Of a stretch of DNA of 64,000 nucleotides, positions 12,243 through 24,294 are shown piece by piece. The DNA lies in assembly GCF_001680005.1 (NCBI RefSeq), contig NC_033565.1:725501-789500 (forward strand), written 5' to 3'. The number at the start of each line of letters is the position of its first letter. Position 1 is the stretch's first letter. The translations under genes and the position numbers were made by a program. The stretch is from Plasmodium coatneyi. Its lineage: Eukaryota; Apicomplexa; Aconoidasida; Haemosporida; Plasmodiidae. The notes under the pieces were generated by a model that saw only the letters and a list, made by a program, of their open reading frames with translations, made no database searches and had not been told where the DNA came from.

Positions 12243-13631
12243 ATGGTTACACTGCCCCACTGTTGTACCCTTCTGCTGGCCTTAATTCTTCTCATTGTTT
12301 CAACGCACACATCGAAAATAGTAACCCCCCCTAGAGGTGCTCACTACAACAAGGTGACTGCATCTGCGCAACATGGTTGGAATAGGAGTCACTCCACCCG
12401 TAGGCTGTTCTTCTTAAAAAAGGAGAAGCAAAATGATGCTCGTTTCAAAAGGTTATATGACCTTAAGAGTTGGTTAAATAGCCTTTTGGGTGAAATTCTG
12501 CCTGGGGAGAGTGGCCATGGAATGTTGGTAGGGGGGCAGAAAAGGTGGAGGCCGGGGTTGGGTAACACGCTCGACGGGATGCTATACCCCCCGTATGAGG
12601 TGCAGAAGGCCGTCAGGTGCTACACGTTCCCGTCACGCGATGGGGTTGATGAGGGTGACAAGGAAGACAGTAGGGTGGACAGTAATGTGACCAGTAATGT
12701 GGGTATTAATGTGGATAGTAATATGTGTAGCAGCGTAAACCGCACCACGTGCAGCACTGGCAGCCAAAGGGAAGGACGAATGGAGGCTAAGCGTGACGGA
12801 GGAAGGTGCACCGGCCCCGCCCAAATCGAGCGGTACATCACTCGACAGTTAATACACTTAACGAGCGAACTTATAAAAATACAGAACGAATGGGAAAAAG
12901 ACAAACAGGAGGAGAAAGCAAAACCGAGCAGTAGCCTTAACGGAAAGACGAACAGCTGTGTAAAGTGGAATTACTACCTGAATAGCAAAAATACCCCCCT
13001 GAAATGCTTCGTCTACGTGGATGTGCCAGAAGGAACAGTAATGTTAAAGCCAGAAAAGGTAGACGACAAAAAAAAAAAGTTTTTAATTTCCATCAATGCT
13101 TTAAATGATATCAGAAGGAATAATAAAGAGATATTAAAAAATATTTATTTTAAAAAACATGAAATAACTTTTGACCACATATATCGAAATAGTAATTGCA
13201 TAACATTGTTGTTTAGCAGATTTATTGACCATCCTTACCTTCTCAATGCGTTGTCTTTTTTTTGTTTATCATCTTGTGGCTACCTTCTGACTGATGTTTT
13301 TTACCAAGGAGTTCTACACTTATTGAGTAGCGAAATTATTTGGAACCCCCTTGTATACAACGTCTGGTGTAACGTATACCATACGACTTTGCCATTGAAG
13401 CTTTATTTGGCTAAACAGACCTACTCCTACGGAAGAGTTGCCTTTGATTTTTTTGTGAATTATGTAAGGGCGAAATTGATTAGGTTGGAAACTTCGTTAA
13501 TGAATTCTTCGTTGAGACGCAAAGTGGATTTAGACACTCGCGAGGAAAACACGTATGACGATAAAATGTTTTCCATTTCGACACAGTGTGACATTTCGGA
13601 TGAGGAAGAAGAGGACTTCACCTACATTTGA
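12243..13631 (+). CDS. Conserved Plasmodium protein of unknown function with N-terminal leader
   Basis: This single-exon gene of 462 residues begins with a strongly hydrophobic segment (residues about 5-22: PHCCTLLLALILLIVS) followed by a basic, Ser/Thr/Asn-rich stretch. That layout resembles a signal peptide plus transit region, as in apicoplast-targeted or secretory-pathway proteins. Residues about 140-195 are variable with VTSNVGINVDSN-type repeats. A charged, probably coiled stretch lies at about 197-230. The C-terminal half is better ordered: a hydrophobic helix-rich segment (about 330-370, containing FFCLSSCGYLLTDVFYQGVL) could be membrane-associated. The end is acidic (DEEEEDF). I do not recognise the family. 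The coding call rests on length, ordered sequence and the clean ATG; the localisation is inference. Confidence 0.75.
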   Translation: MVTLPHCCTLLLALILLIVSTHTSKIVTPPRGAHYNKVTASAQHGWNRSHSTRRLFFLKKEKQNDARFKRLYDLKSWLNSLLGEILPGESGHGMLVGGQKRWRPGLGNTLDGMLYPPYEVQKAVRCYTFPSRDGVDEGDKEDSRVDSNVTSNVGINVDSNMCSSVNRTTCSTGSQREGRMEAKRDGGRCTGPAQIERYITRQLIHLTSELIKIQNEWEKDKQEEKAKPSSSLNGKTNSCVKWNYYLNSKNTPLKCFVYVDVPEGTVMLKPEKVDDKKKKFLISINALNDIRRNNKEILKNIYFKKHEITFDHIYRNSNCITLLFSRFIDHPYLLNALSFFCLSSCGYLLTDVFYQGVLHLLSSEIIWNPLVYNVWCNVYHTTLPLKLYLAKQTYSYGRVAFDFFVNYVRAKLIRLETSLMNSSLRRKVDLDTREENTYDDKMFSISTQCDISDEEEEDFTYI

Positions 13632-13746
13632 TCACACAACTGGTTGTAAAATGGATTGGAAGAGAAACACAACCCATTGAACTTTCCATTGTGAGCATAT
13701 TACTTTAATTTTTTTGTATTTTTTTCCACTCATATTGTATTTGTGC

Positions 13747-13750
<4 letters not shown>

Positions 13751-13785
<35 letters not shown>
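13751..13785. repeat. 35-nt poly(T) run
   Basis: An uninterrupted run of 35 T lies about 120 bp downstream of the stop codon of the 12,243 gene; it is among the longest homopolymers in the window. Confidence 0.95.
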
Positions 13786-13786
<1 letters not shown>

Positions 13787-16054
13787 TTTCGAATAATGGG
13801 GGATTTTCCCCTCACTTTTTACACATAGACTAAACAAAAAAAAAGCAATAACAACATCACGGTAAAGCAGAAATTGTGTCAAAATGGGAACGGTGAAGTG
13901 GCTAAACTGGTATGTTGGCCAAGTAACCATTCGTTCGGGTGTGGGGTGGATCCCCCCTTTTCAGTTGTCACTTCCCCCCCTTGTCCACTAGCCCAATTCT
14001 GCCTGCGTGAAAGCATACACCCCTTAAACGGGGCAAGGGCCTGTTAGTGAGATCTTCCTTTTTCTGCTGCCACCCGAGGAAGCCACACTTCTGCAATTGA
14101 CATTGCACCGTTTTGATGCCCCAAAGTGGAAATTAAAAAAAAATGGGGCAAAAGCGCCGATTACGCTTCTAGGGAAGGTGATGAAATTTCTCTACAAAAA
14201 TGCGGTGTGCAGGGGTTCGCAAGTTGTCATTACTTCGAACGGCTCAATTCAGCATAAACGAGGGACTACAATTTTCACAAATTTTTTTTTTTTTTTTTTT
14301 TTTTTTAAAACAGGTTTAATAACACGGTTACATTTGCCCTCGATCATTTCTCTGCATCAGTGATGCGTCGGGACTACCACTGCGTAATCTTACATAACTC
14401 ATTAATTCGTTTTTGATTCGCTGCGCCACTTAGCGCTTACGTTATGTGCGTTTATGCATACACATAAGTGCACATGTACTATGCAACCTAGCCATATAGG
14501 TGTAGCAACTCCTTCCCTATAAGGTGGAGAAGGCCATGGTTTGCAAACTTCGTCGTCAGTTATCACGTGAAACAACAGATACAACTAAGCTTGCACATTT
14601 GTGCCGTTGGTGGCGGGTGGATCATTCGCACCTTCCGTCATGTTGCACTTACGCACGCGAAGCAGGGTGCATATAAAGTAGTTTTTTTCAGGTCAACGTT
14701 GTTGGGAAGTGGACCCACCATTTCATAATTTTTGATGCTTCATTAGTTTTATATTCTTCCTTTACCATTTAATCGCGTGGGGGCACTTCCAGCAGTTGCG
14801 CGTCCGCAATTTAACTTTTGCCTTCCCCGTGCTGAGGTTGTGAGGGTGGCTATACATGCGTGGCCCCATCCCCACGGCTACCGCCAGAGGTAGTTTTTCT
14901 CTTGCCACTGCTGCACCAGCGACGGCAACGGGATCAGCCGGAGAGGAAGTGTATATCCTCACATCTCGGGTGTAAAAAAAAAAAAAAAAAAAAAAAGAAG
15001 CAGCAAATCGTTTTAAGCACACACTCTACTGGCATGTACAGCCTTTCATACATGAGTAGAAGCGGACCAGAATTATTGTGCTCATCTTTTATAGATTAAA
15101 TATGACACCTTCCAAATTGAGAAATTTTGCATTTTTTTTTCTTTCTTTTGGCCTGTTCTAGTGCTTTTCTAAGAAATTATATTTTTTATTTTATTTTTTT
15201 GAATGACCCATATGGGAGACTAATTCTTTTAACTCCACATGAAAACTGTTTCTTACGTTACACCTCTTTTAAATGTGCATGATAATTTTTCTGATGTGCA
15301 TCACGTATGCATGGTTATGTGTTCACTTTGGTCCTTATCATTTAAGAGGCATAAAGAAGAACAAAAGCGAAGGAATTAAAAGAGGGACAGACTCCACTCT
15401 TCCATATGTGCAAAATTTACATTTGTGTATTCGTATATTTGTATGTTTGTATATATATCTTTTTTTCTTTGGGGGAAAAGTGAACATGTGAAGGAAATTA
15501 TTTCCACCTTAGCATTCCAGAGAACACGAAGCAAAAACGTGTTCGTGAATTCTTTTCTAAGTTATCCATATGTGCAGCTTACACTTGTGCAGTGCAAGTC
15601 CGGATGGGAATCATATATAAATACATTGTTCATATTTTTTTTTTGCGAGATAGGCAGTGGTAGTCATTGCAGCTGTAGCTTTTTCTTTGTATCGCTGACC
15701 TGGTTTTCACGTCCACTATTGGTGCCTTCTTTTAGCAAGCATATTGCTCTGCTTTGTGTATGACTTTTGGGGGTCTCATATATTTGGACGCTCCTGTTTT
15801 CACGTGCATAGGATCAGGTAGGCATATTTTATGCCTACGGACTCTGTGGACACATGAACGGATGGCGGGTCGCATGTGACGACAAAGGTCCTTCCCCCCT
15901 CACACATTTATATTATTTATTTTGCATACACATGCCCCTTTTATTTTTTCCATAACTCTGTTAAAACGCGAAGGGTACTAACCACAGAGTACACCTTTTT
16001 TTACGCGAATCTTTGCAAAGCCTTTTTTGTATGCGCAACAAATCAAGCATCAAG

Positions 16055-16106
16055 TTAGTTGACCGGTTAGTTAACCGGTTAGTTAACCAATTAGTCAACC
16101 AGTTAA
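16055..16106. repeat. 12-bp palindromic tandem repeat
   Basis: About four copies of a 12-bp unit of the form TTAGTTAACCGG, which contains the palindromic core GTTAAC, lie directly before a T-tract of about 28 nt. Copies differ at one to three positions. Function unknown. Confidence 0.8.
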
Positions 16107-17162
16107 TTTTTTTTTTTTTTTTTTTTTTTTTTTTGAACATTCCCTCGTTTTCTCTTTTTCATAATTGTACATTTTTTTAGTATAAGATTTTTTTTTTTTT
16201 TCCCCTTTTATAAAGCCACGGTGTTGGTTACGCATATTTATACATTTCCAGTGGGGACTCGGGTTTCCAACTACTCATATTATCCCCATGCGAGAAAAGA
16301 AGCGTTAAACGTTTGCTTTGCGTCTATTCTGGGTCTTCGGGGCTGGGCCGCGTTGCGTCCACACTGCGTCAGTTCTCTGCCCCACCTTAAGCCCATTTTT
16401 CTGCCCCCATGTGAGCAATTTTTTTTTCCCCATCTAAGCAATTTTTTTCCTCATCCTAAGCCCATATTTCACCGATTTCGCGCTCCTTCCAAATTATATA
16501 CCTAGTCGCAATGGTTTCTACCTTTATTTATGAAGACAGCCCATGCCCACGCCCTTCGAAATATCAGTGAAAAAAGTACGTGGCGGAAATCGTCCTGTTT
16601 ATTTTATTATTTTATCCACCCAGCTGTTTTATTGCTTTTTTTTTTATGAATTTTTTTTGCTTGGAATTTTTGAATTTTTCCTCATCTTTTTTTTTTTTTT
16701 ACTTTCGAATTTTTTTCTTATATTTTATATCTGCCATTTTTTTTACTCTTATCTTACATATTTTCATATGTACCTTTCTTGCATATTTTTTTCCCATTTA
16801 CTTGCCCCTTATTTTACTCTTCATTCTTATGTGCCCACTTTTTGCTGTTAATCCTTATTTTCCCATTTTTTGTCACTCCCGTATCTTCCTCTTCTTTTTT
16901 TTTTCTTCCCCTTATCTCCACCCCTTTCTTTTTCACCCCCTTTGTGTTCCATATTTTTCAAGATGAACGCCCTTACGTCTTTCCCTAATTTTTAATAGAA
17001 AGAGAGAGAGAAAAAAAAAGAAGGAATTATTTTTTCTCTTATTTTTAATTACGCATTTCATTAGCTTTTTAACATTTTTCCATTCGGATTGTTAGTCTTT
17101 TTGATACCTCTGCATTCAGTTATTTTCGTCCTCGCCATTTGCCACATCCCCTAGTAACATCA

Positions 17163-17202
17163 TCACATCGTCACATCGTCGCATCGTCACATCGTCTCAT
17201 CG
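17163..17202. repeat. 8-bp tandem repeat (TCACATCG)
   Basis: Five tandem 8-bp units of the TCACATCG type, with single-base variants, lie about 190 bp upstream of the ELM2-protein start, so they probably sit in its promoter or 5' UTR. Confidence 0.8.
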
Positions 17203-17391
17203 CTTCACCTACTGAACGTTTTTCCCAGTTTTATGCATTTGGTCCACTTGGCCAATCTTTAATCATCGTTTTGTGTGCCACATTTATACTGCAATTTTGT
17301 TTTCGCCCATTTGGGTGCATCTAAACAAGCCCACACTTTTGCGCCCCTCCATCCTTGTCCGCGCCGAGATTTCCGTCCTACAACATATATA

Positions 17392-20300
17392 ATGGTATTT
17401 TATATTTCCTCCAAGGGTAACCAAATAAACGACTCCATTATAACAAGATCAGTAAGTTCCAGGAGAGATTACGTTAACGGTGTCAAAAAAGACGATTTGA
17501 AGTATAGAAGAAGCGAAGGCAACGGTTTCGTTATCGGTAGCGGTTTGGCAGTCCGTAACGGAGTCGACCTTCAAAGTGACACCCATCCTGGTAACGGTAT
17601 CCCCACTGAGAGAAGTACCTCCCACCCGGGAAACTCCATCGACGTGGGGAAAGAGCACAGAGACATCGAGCACAACTTTTTTAATTTTAAAAATGGTATA
17701 AAGAATTCGCTTGACTTTGGCTTGTTCATAAAATTAAAAGACATTAACAGCCTGTCAAACGATAACATCCACGAAATTAATGAATTGCTAAAAAAGGAGA
17801 AACAGAATAATAGTGAAAAGGAGAGAGAAAGGAGATCCAGTGCTGAGTCGAAGAATTCGAATTACAAGAACAAGCAGCAGTACCATTTGGAAGATAGCCA
17901 GAAGGAAGAGACAGGACAGGAACAACACAAGACAGAATCATCTGCTGTATCACGGGAGTTAATACTGAAGTATCATCACCACCTCCAACAGGAGCAGCAG
18001 AAAGAGAAGCAGAAGAGACAGATACGACAAGAACGGAAGCAGCGTCAGCAGAAAGGGGAGGACGATCAGGAGGAATCCATTTACGTGAGGAAATACAACA
18101 AAAGGAGGGAGAGAAGAATCGAACCCTACACCGAGTGGAGCGACTCACGAGCAGGGGGTAGTGCTCCATGTGGTAATAGCACAGTACGAGAGAGCAGCGG
18201 AACCCGTGACAGTAGAAGCGTAATTGAGGATAGCAACCGGCGTGGTAGTAGTGCCCAACGTGAGAACCTCGGGCTGAGGGATAGCTCCTACATGCGGAAC
18301 ATCGATTACAGCCTTTGGAACAAAACAGGAGAGCGCACCCGAAATCAAGAACTGATACAAACAGGTGTTACAACTGAGAAGGAAAAGAGAAAATACAACA
18401 AAATGAATAATAACACAGATGTTCTTGTTAATACGGGAAGTAACAACACCTGCGGAGTTAGAAATGGAGGAAACATTAGGGGAACTGGGAGCATGCGAAG
18501 TGGAAGCGCGAGAGGCAGTGGAATGAGGGGAAGCGGCATGAGAGGAAGTGGAATGAGAGGTAGTGGTATCAGAAGTAGTAGCGTCCGAAGCAACAGTGGA
18601 AGGGCTGGTGGAATCAAAAACGGAAACAACGCAAACCATAGAGGTAGCAACAGTGAGTACTACTCCAGTTACAACTATAGGTATGCCTATGAGGATAGTA
18701 GACAGAGGGAACAATTAATTGGAGAAGAAAATACAAACGTAAAAAAACAATACGACAATGTCGTTAACGAGTTTGATCACATCGAAATTGTGAAAAATCT
18801 GTCTGACGATGAGAAGAACGAACAAATAGAGGAACAGATAAAGGAACTGGAGGAACTGGAAGAAATGGACGTTTTGGAAAGGTACAGGGATAGAAGGCTA
18901 AGTGACGGTTCCTTACGAATGGGGAAGAACGATGAAGAGAAATTTAAAAAAATCGAAAGAGGAGATAAAGCGTCATCAGTAACAATATCCCAAGCAGCAG
19001 TCGTTGATAGAACACGCTTAACTAATCATGAAAGTGATAATTACGATCAGTATGAACAACATAACCTCCTCAAACGGGTGCATGGAAATTACCATCACGT
19101 GGATCAGGACCCAATCATTGATCGAACTGACGCAATAAACGAATTAAGCAGAGCACAGTTGTGCCAAGGCAAGTCGGAAAATGCCAATGGGGAAGAACGA
19201 AAACGATTTATCGACGCCAATGCATTCAAAATGGCATACGAATGTAATAACGGTATTGGTAAGAACGATGCGGGTAACAATGGGCATATCACTAACGATC
19301 CCAACGGTAACAATGCTTACAATGATGCGGAGAACGGTACGACCAGCCGTACCACCAACGGTACGAAGAACATTAAGGGAGGAAGGCTGCTAAGAAATCT
19401 GCAGAAGAACAACCTTCTTGCTGATCACAGAGAAGGAGTTAACAGGGTGTCCAAGAAATACGCTGCCGAAATGGGTGCGGCAAATAATGTGGTAGTACAT
19501 AGAAAGAGGAGGAGAAAAAATTTGGATGACAGCAGCAGGTATGCAGAAAACGAAGGCATTAACGGAATGATCGAGCGGGGTACAGACAGGCATGACTTTA
19601 CCAATGTTAAATCTGAGAACACTCACGAAGGAATGACCCCCCCTAATGATACTGCAAGAGCTGAGGGGAAGCATATCACAAATCGTTTTGGCATATCCCG
19701 TAATGACTGCAACGGGGGGGTTAAGCCTGATGGAGATGGAAACCAGGAGCAAGGATCTACGAACAGCTTCGGCGTTAAAGTTAAAAGGTATGAGAGGATT
19801 AATGAGCATGGCAGCCGTAGGGGACGTGCCGTCTACATGGCGAGGAATGCCTTCACCGGTGTAAGTAAATTGAGGAGGGGCTCCCCTTCCATGGCGGATG
19901 GAAACTCAAAAGAATGCGAAAATTACAATGCGCAGAGTAACAACGAGTATGAAACGTATGACGAAAATGGCACTGGACAAAATAACCACAACGGAGCAGC
20001 ACAGGGAATGGTGGGTAGCAACCTGGACGAGGCAGACGATGAGAGAAATGGATTGAACAACTCCACCGTCCAATCAAAAATATCTGTAAAAACAGGTGAA
20101 GAACCCTCATTTGGACATACAAGAGGAGGCATTAAAATGAAGGGCCATCGGCATAAGAAAAAAGGAAGAGCATTACAGAGGATACATGCAAATATGAATA
20201 TCATAAAAGGAATGAACAGAAGTAGTGAAGCGAAATTTCGTCATTCAACAAATGCAACTATGTCCCATTCGCAAAACCTTGAAAAGAAAGACTTTTTCAC

Positions 20301-21237
20301 AAGTGAACACAGTCAGGATTATGCAGTCCCTGACAAAGTAAGAAGTTCGCCGGGGTCACACTTCCATGGGCACAGTAATGCGAAGGAGGACTATGAAGAC
20401 AGCAACGACAATGACTACATGAATAACGAGAGCAGCTCGCATAACTACGGGGCTCGATACAATGAAGATTACTCCGAGGAGGAGAACTACGGTGGTAGGT
20501 CTATGTGAGAGGCGGGCCTGGTCACTCACCTTGATCTGCTAACGAAAGAGTGATAAAGCGAAAATTTTTTGTTTGCGCATATATTTCATATTTTCCTGTC
20601 TTCCCCCCTATCAGAGCCGAAGAAACGGAAAAAGCGAGTCACCGAGGAAGGCTCCAAGGAGAGCAGCAAAATCAACGTAGGGAACAACTACCAAGTGCCC
20701 AAGCTGCCGAATTTCTTCCTCTGCCGCTCAGAACTAATGTACAGAAATTACGAAGCGGTGGAGGAAACAAATAACGATCAGGTCTGCCTGACATGTTCAG
20801 GCCTGCCTTGTCATTGCCGAGTAGGAGAAGCGACGTTAGTATATTCACCAGTAATGTTAGAAAGGGTTCGAGACAAATGCTTGAAGAGCAGAGGTTACCA
20901 TAAATGCATAAAAAATGAAATCGAATTATCTGCATATGTTCAGGAGTGTGCAAAAAGCTGGAAGTCAAATATAGACGAATGGGTCCCTTTTTCACCTGAG
21001 TATGCATATAAATTATTGCATTACGCAAATTACGATCCACATAAAGCTATTAGCATTATGAAGTCCTCGGAATTTTCCTTTCGAAAAATTATGGACCCTC
21101 CGACGAGAAAATATCAGAACAAATGGAAGCCAAAGGATAAGCGGGAACATATTTCCAAGAACCCCTTCCCGTCTCCCCTAACTATAAGGACGTACCTGTC
21201 GAAGAGGCACCACATTAGTGGCTACCACCTGAGATGA
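17392..21237 (+). CDS. ELM2-domain protein, probable chromatin/co-repressor component
   Basis: Two exons (17392-20494 and 20615-21237; GT-AG intron of 120 nt splitting a Glu codon) give 1,241 residues. I chose the ATG at 17392 (MVFYISSKGN) because sequence before it is T-rich and non-coding in character. Exon 1 is almost entirely low-complexity: Asn/Gly/Arg/Ser-rich, with GSGMR pentapeptide repeats near 18,484-18,600 and a Glu-rich coiled stretch near residue 480. Exon 2 encodes an ELM2 domain (about residues 1053-1180): the opening INVGNNYQVPKLPNF, a central LVYSPVMLERVRDKC and the closing YAYKLLHYANYDPHKAISIM helix. A CxxC...CxC cluster is inserted between these. ELM2 domains in animals (MTA1, CoREST) recruit histone deacetylases; an ELM2 protein is also part of the Toxoplasma MORC/HDAC3 complex. 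The domain call is strong; the complex membership is inference. Confidence 0.85.
18484..18600 (+). repeat. In-frame GSGMR-type 15-bp repeats
   Basis: Five to seven in-frame 15-bp units encode Gly-Ser-Gly-Met-Arg and variants (GSMRS, GSARG, GSGIR). They lie in the disordered part of the ELM2 protein. The neighbouring codons vary synonymously (GGC/GGA, AGC/AGT), so the array is not very recent. Confidence 0.8.
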
Positions 21238-23589
21238 CGCTATTGGCATGGCACCTCCCTGGGTTGGTGGTACACCTGTATATCCTTCAAGCGGTGTTCC
21301 AGCTTTGAATGCTTCCCAAAACGTTCTCCCGGCTGTGTCCCGTCCCCCCTACATTTGTGATGACATTTAGAACCAGATTTTCCCTTCCCTATTTCTGAGT
21401 GTACATTTCCACACCGCTTTAAGAGAGATGATGTTACAAGTGGAGAAGAAGAAAAAGTATGAACAAATCAGGGGAATATTTTTCCATCTCAAATGTGACT
21501 CTGGCGCGTTCTTGCGTGTGTGTATATATTATGTCAGTGAAGGGGCTTTGTAGAGGAGACTACCTCGGACTATAACCAGTTTATTTTATGAGCCTATTCT
21601 TCCTGTCGTTTACGCGTGCACATAAAGAGACAGAAGAAAGGGGGGAATTACGAAATAGGCTCAATGTCTTCACATCACTTTTGCGGTGCCCCTGGAGAAC
21701 GAACATGTTGTATGTGCCAGAGTCTGTCCCTCTAAAGGGCTGATCACGTGACGGTGGTAACGTCCAAGTGTAGACGAACAAAATAGGCACCATTTGGAAA
21801 GCGAGTAGAGTTGTTCCCCCTTCGTGAGCACATACCTTACTGACATGCGTACACAGAGCAACATGGGAAAAGACGCATAAATGCACCGAGTTAATTGACC
21901 TCTTCACGTATTCTTGTAACATTTTAACAGCTTCGTCCTTTCTTCCTTCTGCGCCACTCCACCTATCTCTTCTGTTTCTTCTCCCTTTTTACCTTTTTTT
22001 GTTTTTATTTGATTTAATAGACCTCTTTTTTAAATCCTCTACGCTTTTCATTTTTTTCCTCCCCACATGCACGCGTCTGTGTTGATACTACCCCCCACGC
22101 GCAGAATCACAGGGTACATACATGCACGCTTGTCTAAATTTTATTCTCCCCTCCCTGTTAAAATGTTCCATTCCGCTATCGGATTGTTGCCTTATTGGCT
22201 TATCTCTCTTTTTTTTTTTTTTTTTTTCGAATAAAAGATTTTTCTCCAAACTTGTCGCGCACGTCTATGACAACTGCACAAGTGCGCTTTTTTAAGTCTC
22301 AACCTTTTGGACATTAAAAAAAAAATAAATAAATAAAATAAAATAAAAATAACATCGCGTGGTGCACGGTGAAAAGCGGCGCAAAGAAGGCGGTATATAT
22401 TTTACAGGCGGTGCGTTAGGAAGCCCTACTCTTCCAGCTTTCACAACAGGGGCGACGGTGTAATCGAGGCTCCCATAAATGTATGCAAATGTACACACAT
22501 AAACATATGCATATTTGTACGGTAAGAAGCATGGCGGAGTGAGCTTAAATAAAATCATTAAATTTGTAGAGGGCACAAAGCTGCGCATTCGCTTAGTGGC
22601 ATTCATGAGCTCGTGGGAAAGCAACTCGCAAGGGTTTGTCTGGCAACTTTCAAGATAGTTCTCTTCTCAAACCTTGCGCCATTTTCCGTTTTACTTAGTG
22701 CCACCTCCCTTTTTAACTTTCTCCCGTCTTCTCTTCTCACAGTTAAAAATTATACAAAGGCACTTATTTTATTTTCCCCCCTGTGGGGAGGATGGGTAGA
22801 CCCCCCGTACTAAGTGATAACGTCGTAGATGTTGCGCACTGCGTTTCAAACGTCGAGTGGCAAACAAACGGATGTGCCGATCTGTGCATGCTGAAGCAAG
22901 CACGTGTGTGCAACATTTAAACTGCAGCTGTTGGCGCCTTAAAATTGTTGTTGGCAACTCTAAAGGGGGAGGTTGTTTCTCTGCCCCAAAAATTGTTAAA
23001 AATAAAGCACGCAAAAATTAATTAAAAAATGGAAAAAAAGAGGGACTCAAAAAGAGCACAAAATAATTCGCACTATGTTCGAGGAACAGTTGGCATGGAG
23101 AGATGAGTGCCAATTCGAAATGGCGCGTGGAACTGTGATGAATAGCTTAAAGTGGCAAAAGGAAATAAAAGGCATGCATATTATGTATATTCCCGTTTGG
23201 GTGTGCCTATCCTGCGCACACCTCTGCTTGATCCACAAAGGAATGTGCACGCTGAAGAAGGGGTGAAAAAAATACTTCACTCCACTGTAGCATTTTGGAT
23301 GTTCCAAATTGGTGCCTGCAGTTTTCCTCATAGTGCTTGAGTAGGGCCATTAATCCGTCGATAACAGTTGGCTGAACAAGCTCCTGTTATTGCAAAAATA
23401 TTTTTAGGTACTCCTATACAATGGGGTTGTGCTTCTCTGCTACAATTTGAGAAGAAATAGGAAGAGATCGTGGGCTCTGTTTACTGCGACATCGCTTCTA
23501 TTCCCTGGGCAAAAAGGAAGGAATTAGTATATTAACTCAATCCCCCCCTATTACATACCCAAACACAAACACACCCCTATCCATGGCGC
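21238..23589. other. Convergent intergenic region
   Basis: This 2.35-kb stretch lies between the ELM2 gene and the minus-strand FoP-like gene. One minus-strand ORF of 113 codons (21581-21922) starts at an ATG but has no family similarity I can see. T-tracts lie near 22210-22226 and an AAAATAAA-type stretch near 22317-22350. No gene is called. Confidence 0.5.
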
Positions 23590-24294
23590 CTACTCGGCCA
23601 CTTTGTTTAATCCTTTATTTCCATCCCCTTGCAACATTTCGTTGTTTTTAAAATATGACTCTAAGTCGTTGTCTAGTCTCGACTTCACATTGCTCGAGCC
23701 CATGTAATTGTCCAATTCGTCGTCCTGCGGTGGTGAGGCAGAGGGGGTAAAATTTTAAACGGGGTTTTTCACTCAAGGGTGCCTTGCGGGGTAGGCGCCT
23801 CTACTCCGTGTTGACGACAAGTGTACCAAAAATGGCAGTCATAATCGCATTCTCATAAACATTTGAAGTAGATGTATTCGTGTGCGTTGGCAGCATTAAA
23901 AAGAAAAAAGAAAGGCGAAAATCACCCACTAATTCTTTGCGCATACAACAGTAATAATCACCCAATTTTTCTATACCCACCCGATTGACCAGCACGTTCA
24001 GTTGCAAAGAACGTACTCCTAACGGCACTCTCCACTTACCAGTTCCTTGGATGTGAGTTTTCCTATCTTGTCATGCAAATTCTGCGTTTTCTTAAAGAAG
24101 TGATTTCTTCTCTTGGTGGTTCGATACTTTGTTGTTCCTCTATTCCTGAAGTTTTTTACCTTGGTAATTCTAACAAAACCCCTGTGCCCACTGGCAAAAG
24201 GCCTATCCTGATACTTCCCTCCGATTCTTTTCTTCCCTTTTGTGTAAAAGGAGTTAATTCCTCCTACTCTTCTGGAATACTTTCTATTCATCAT
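23590..24294 (-). CDS. Small basic protein with FoP/ALY-like C-terminal motifs, probable mRNA-export adaptor
   Basis: Two exons (24040-24294 and 23590-23724, GT-AG intron of 315 nt) give 129 residues. I start at the first of two consecutive ATGs (24292-24294); a longer frame to 24339 would need GTG. The N-terminal two thirds is basic and Gly/Arg/Asn-rich (KKRIGGKYQDRPFASGHRGF, then RNRGTTKYRTTKRRNHFFKK). The C-terminus carries two short acidic LD motifs: LDDELDNYM, formed across the exon junction, and RLDNDLESYF. Paired LDxxLDxYM motifs after a basic RG-rich region are the hallmark of Friend-of-PRMT1 (CHTOP) and ALY/REF proteins, where they contact the UAP56 helicase of the TREX mRNA-export complex. 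The role is inferred from these motifs; there is no RRM, unlike true ALY. An upstream exon cannot be excluded. Confidence 0.6.

Larger units (their letters stand above)
13632..17391. other. Long intergenic region upstream of the ELM2 gene
   Basis: This 3.76-kb stretch lies between two plus-strand genes. It has a 35-nt pure T run (13751-13785), further T-tracts, pyrimidine-rich DNA from about 16,600 to 17,000, and two small tandem repeats annotated separately. ORFs here are translations of T-rich DNA (Phe/Ser/Leu-rich) and are not supported. Confidence 0.5.

Noticed and set aside
16543..16988. Phe/Leu-rich plus-strand ORFs that look like membrane proteins
   Set aside because: They arise from long pyrimidine-rich intergenic DNA; the composition is that of T-tracts, not of helices.
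17275..17391. N-terminal extension of the ELM2 protein
   Set aside because: The 39 extra codons come from T-rich DNA of intergenic character; the ATG at 17,392 is followed directly by coding-type composition.
21581..21922. Minus-strand ORF of 113 codons starting at ATG
   Set aside because: The opening codons look coding-like, but the remainder has no pattern, no supporting splice sites and no recognisable family; ORFs of this length occur by chance at this base composition.
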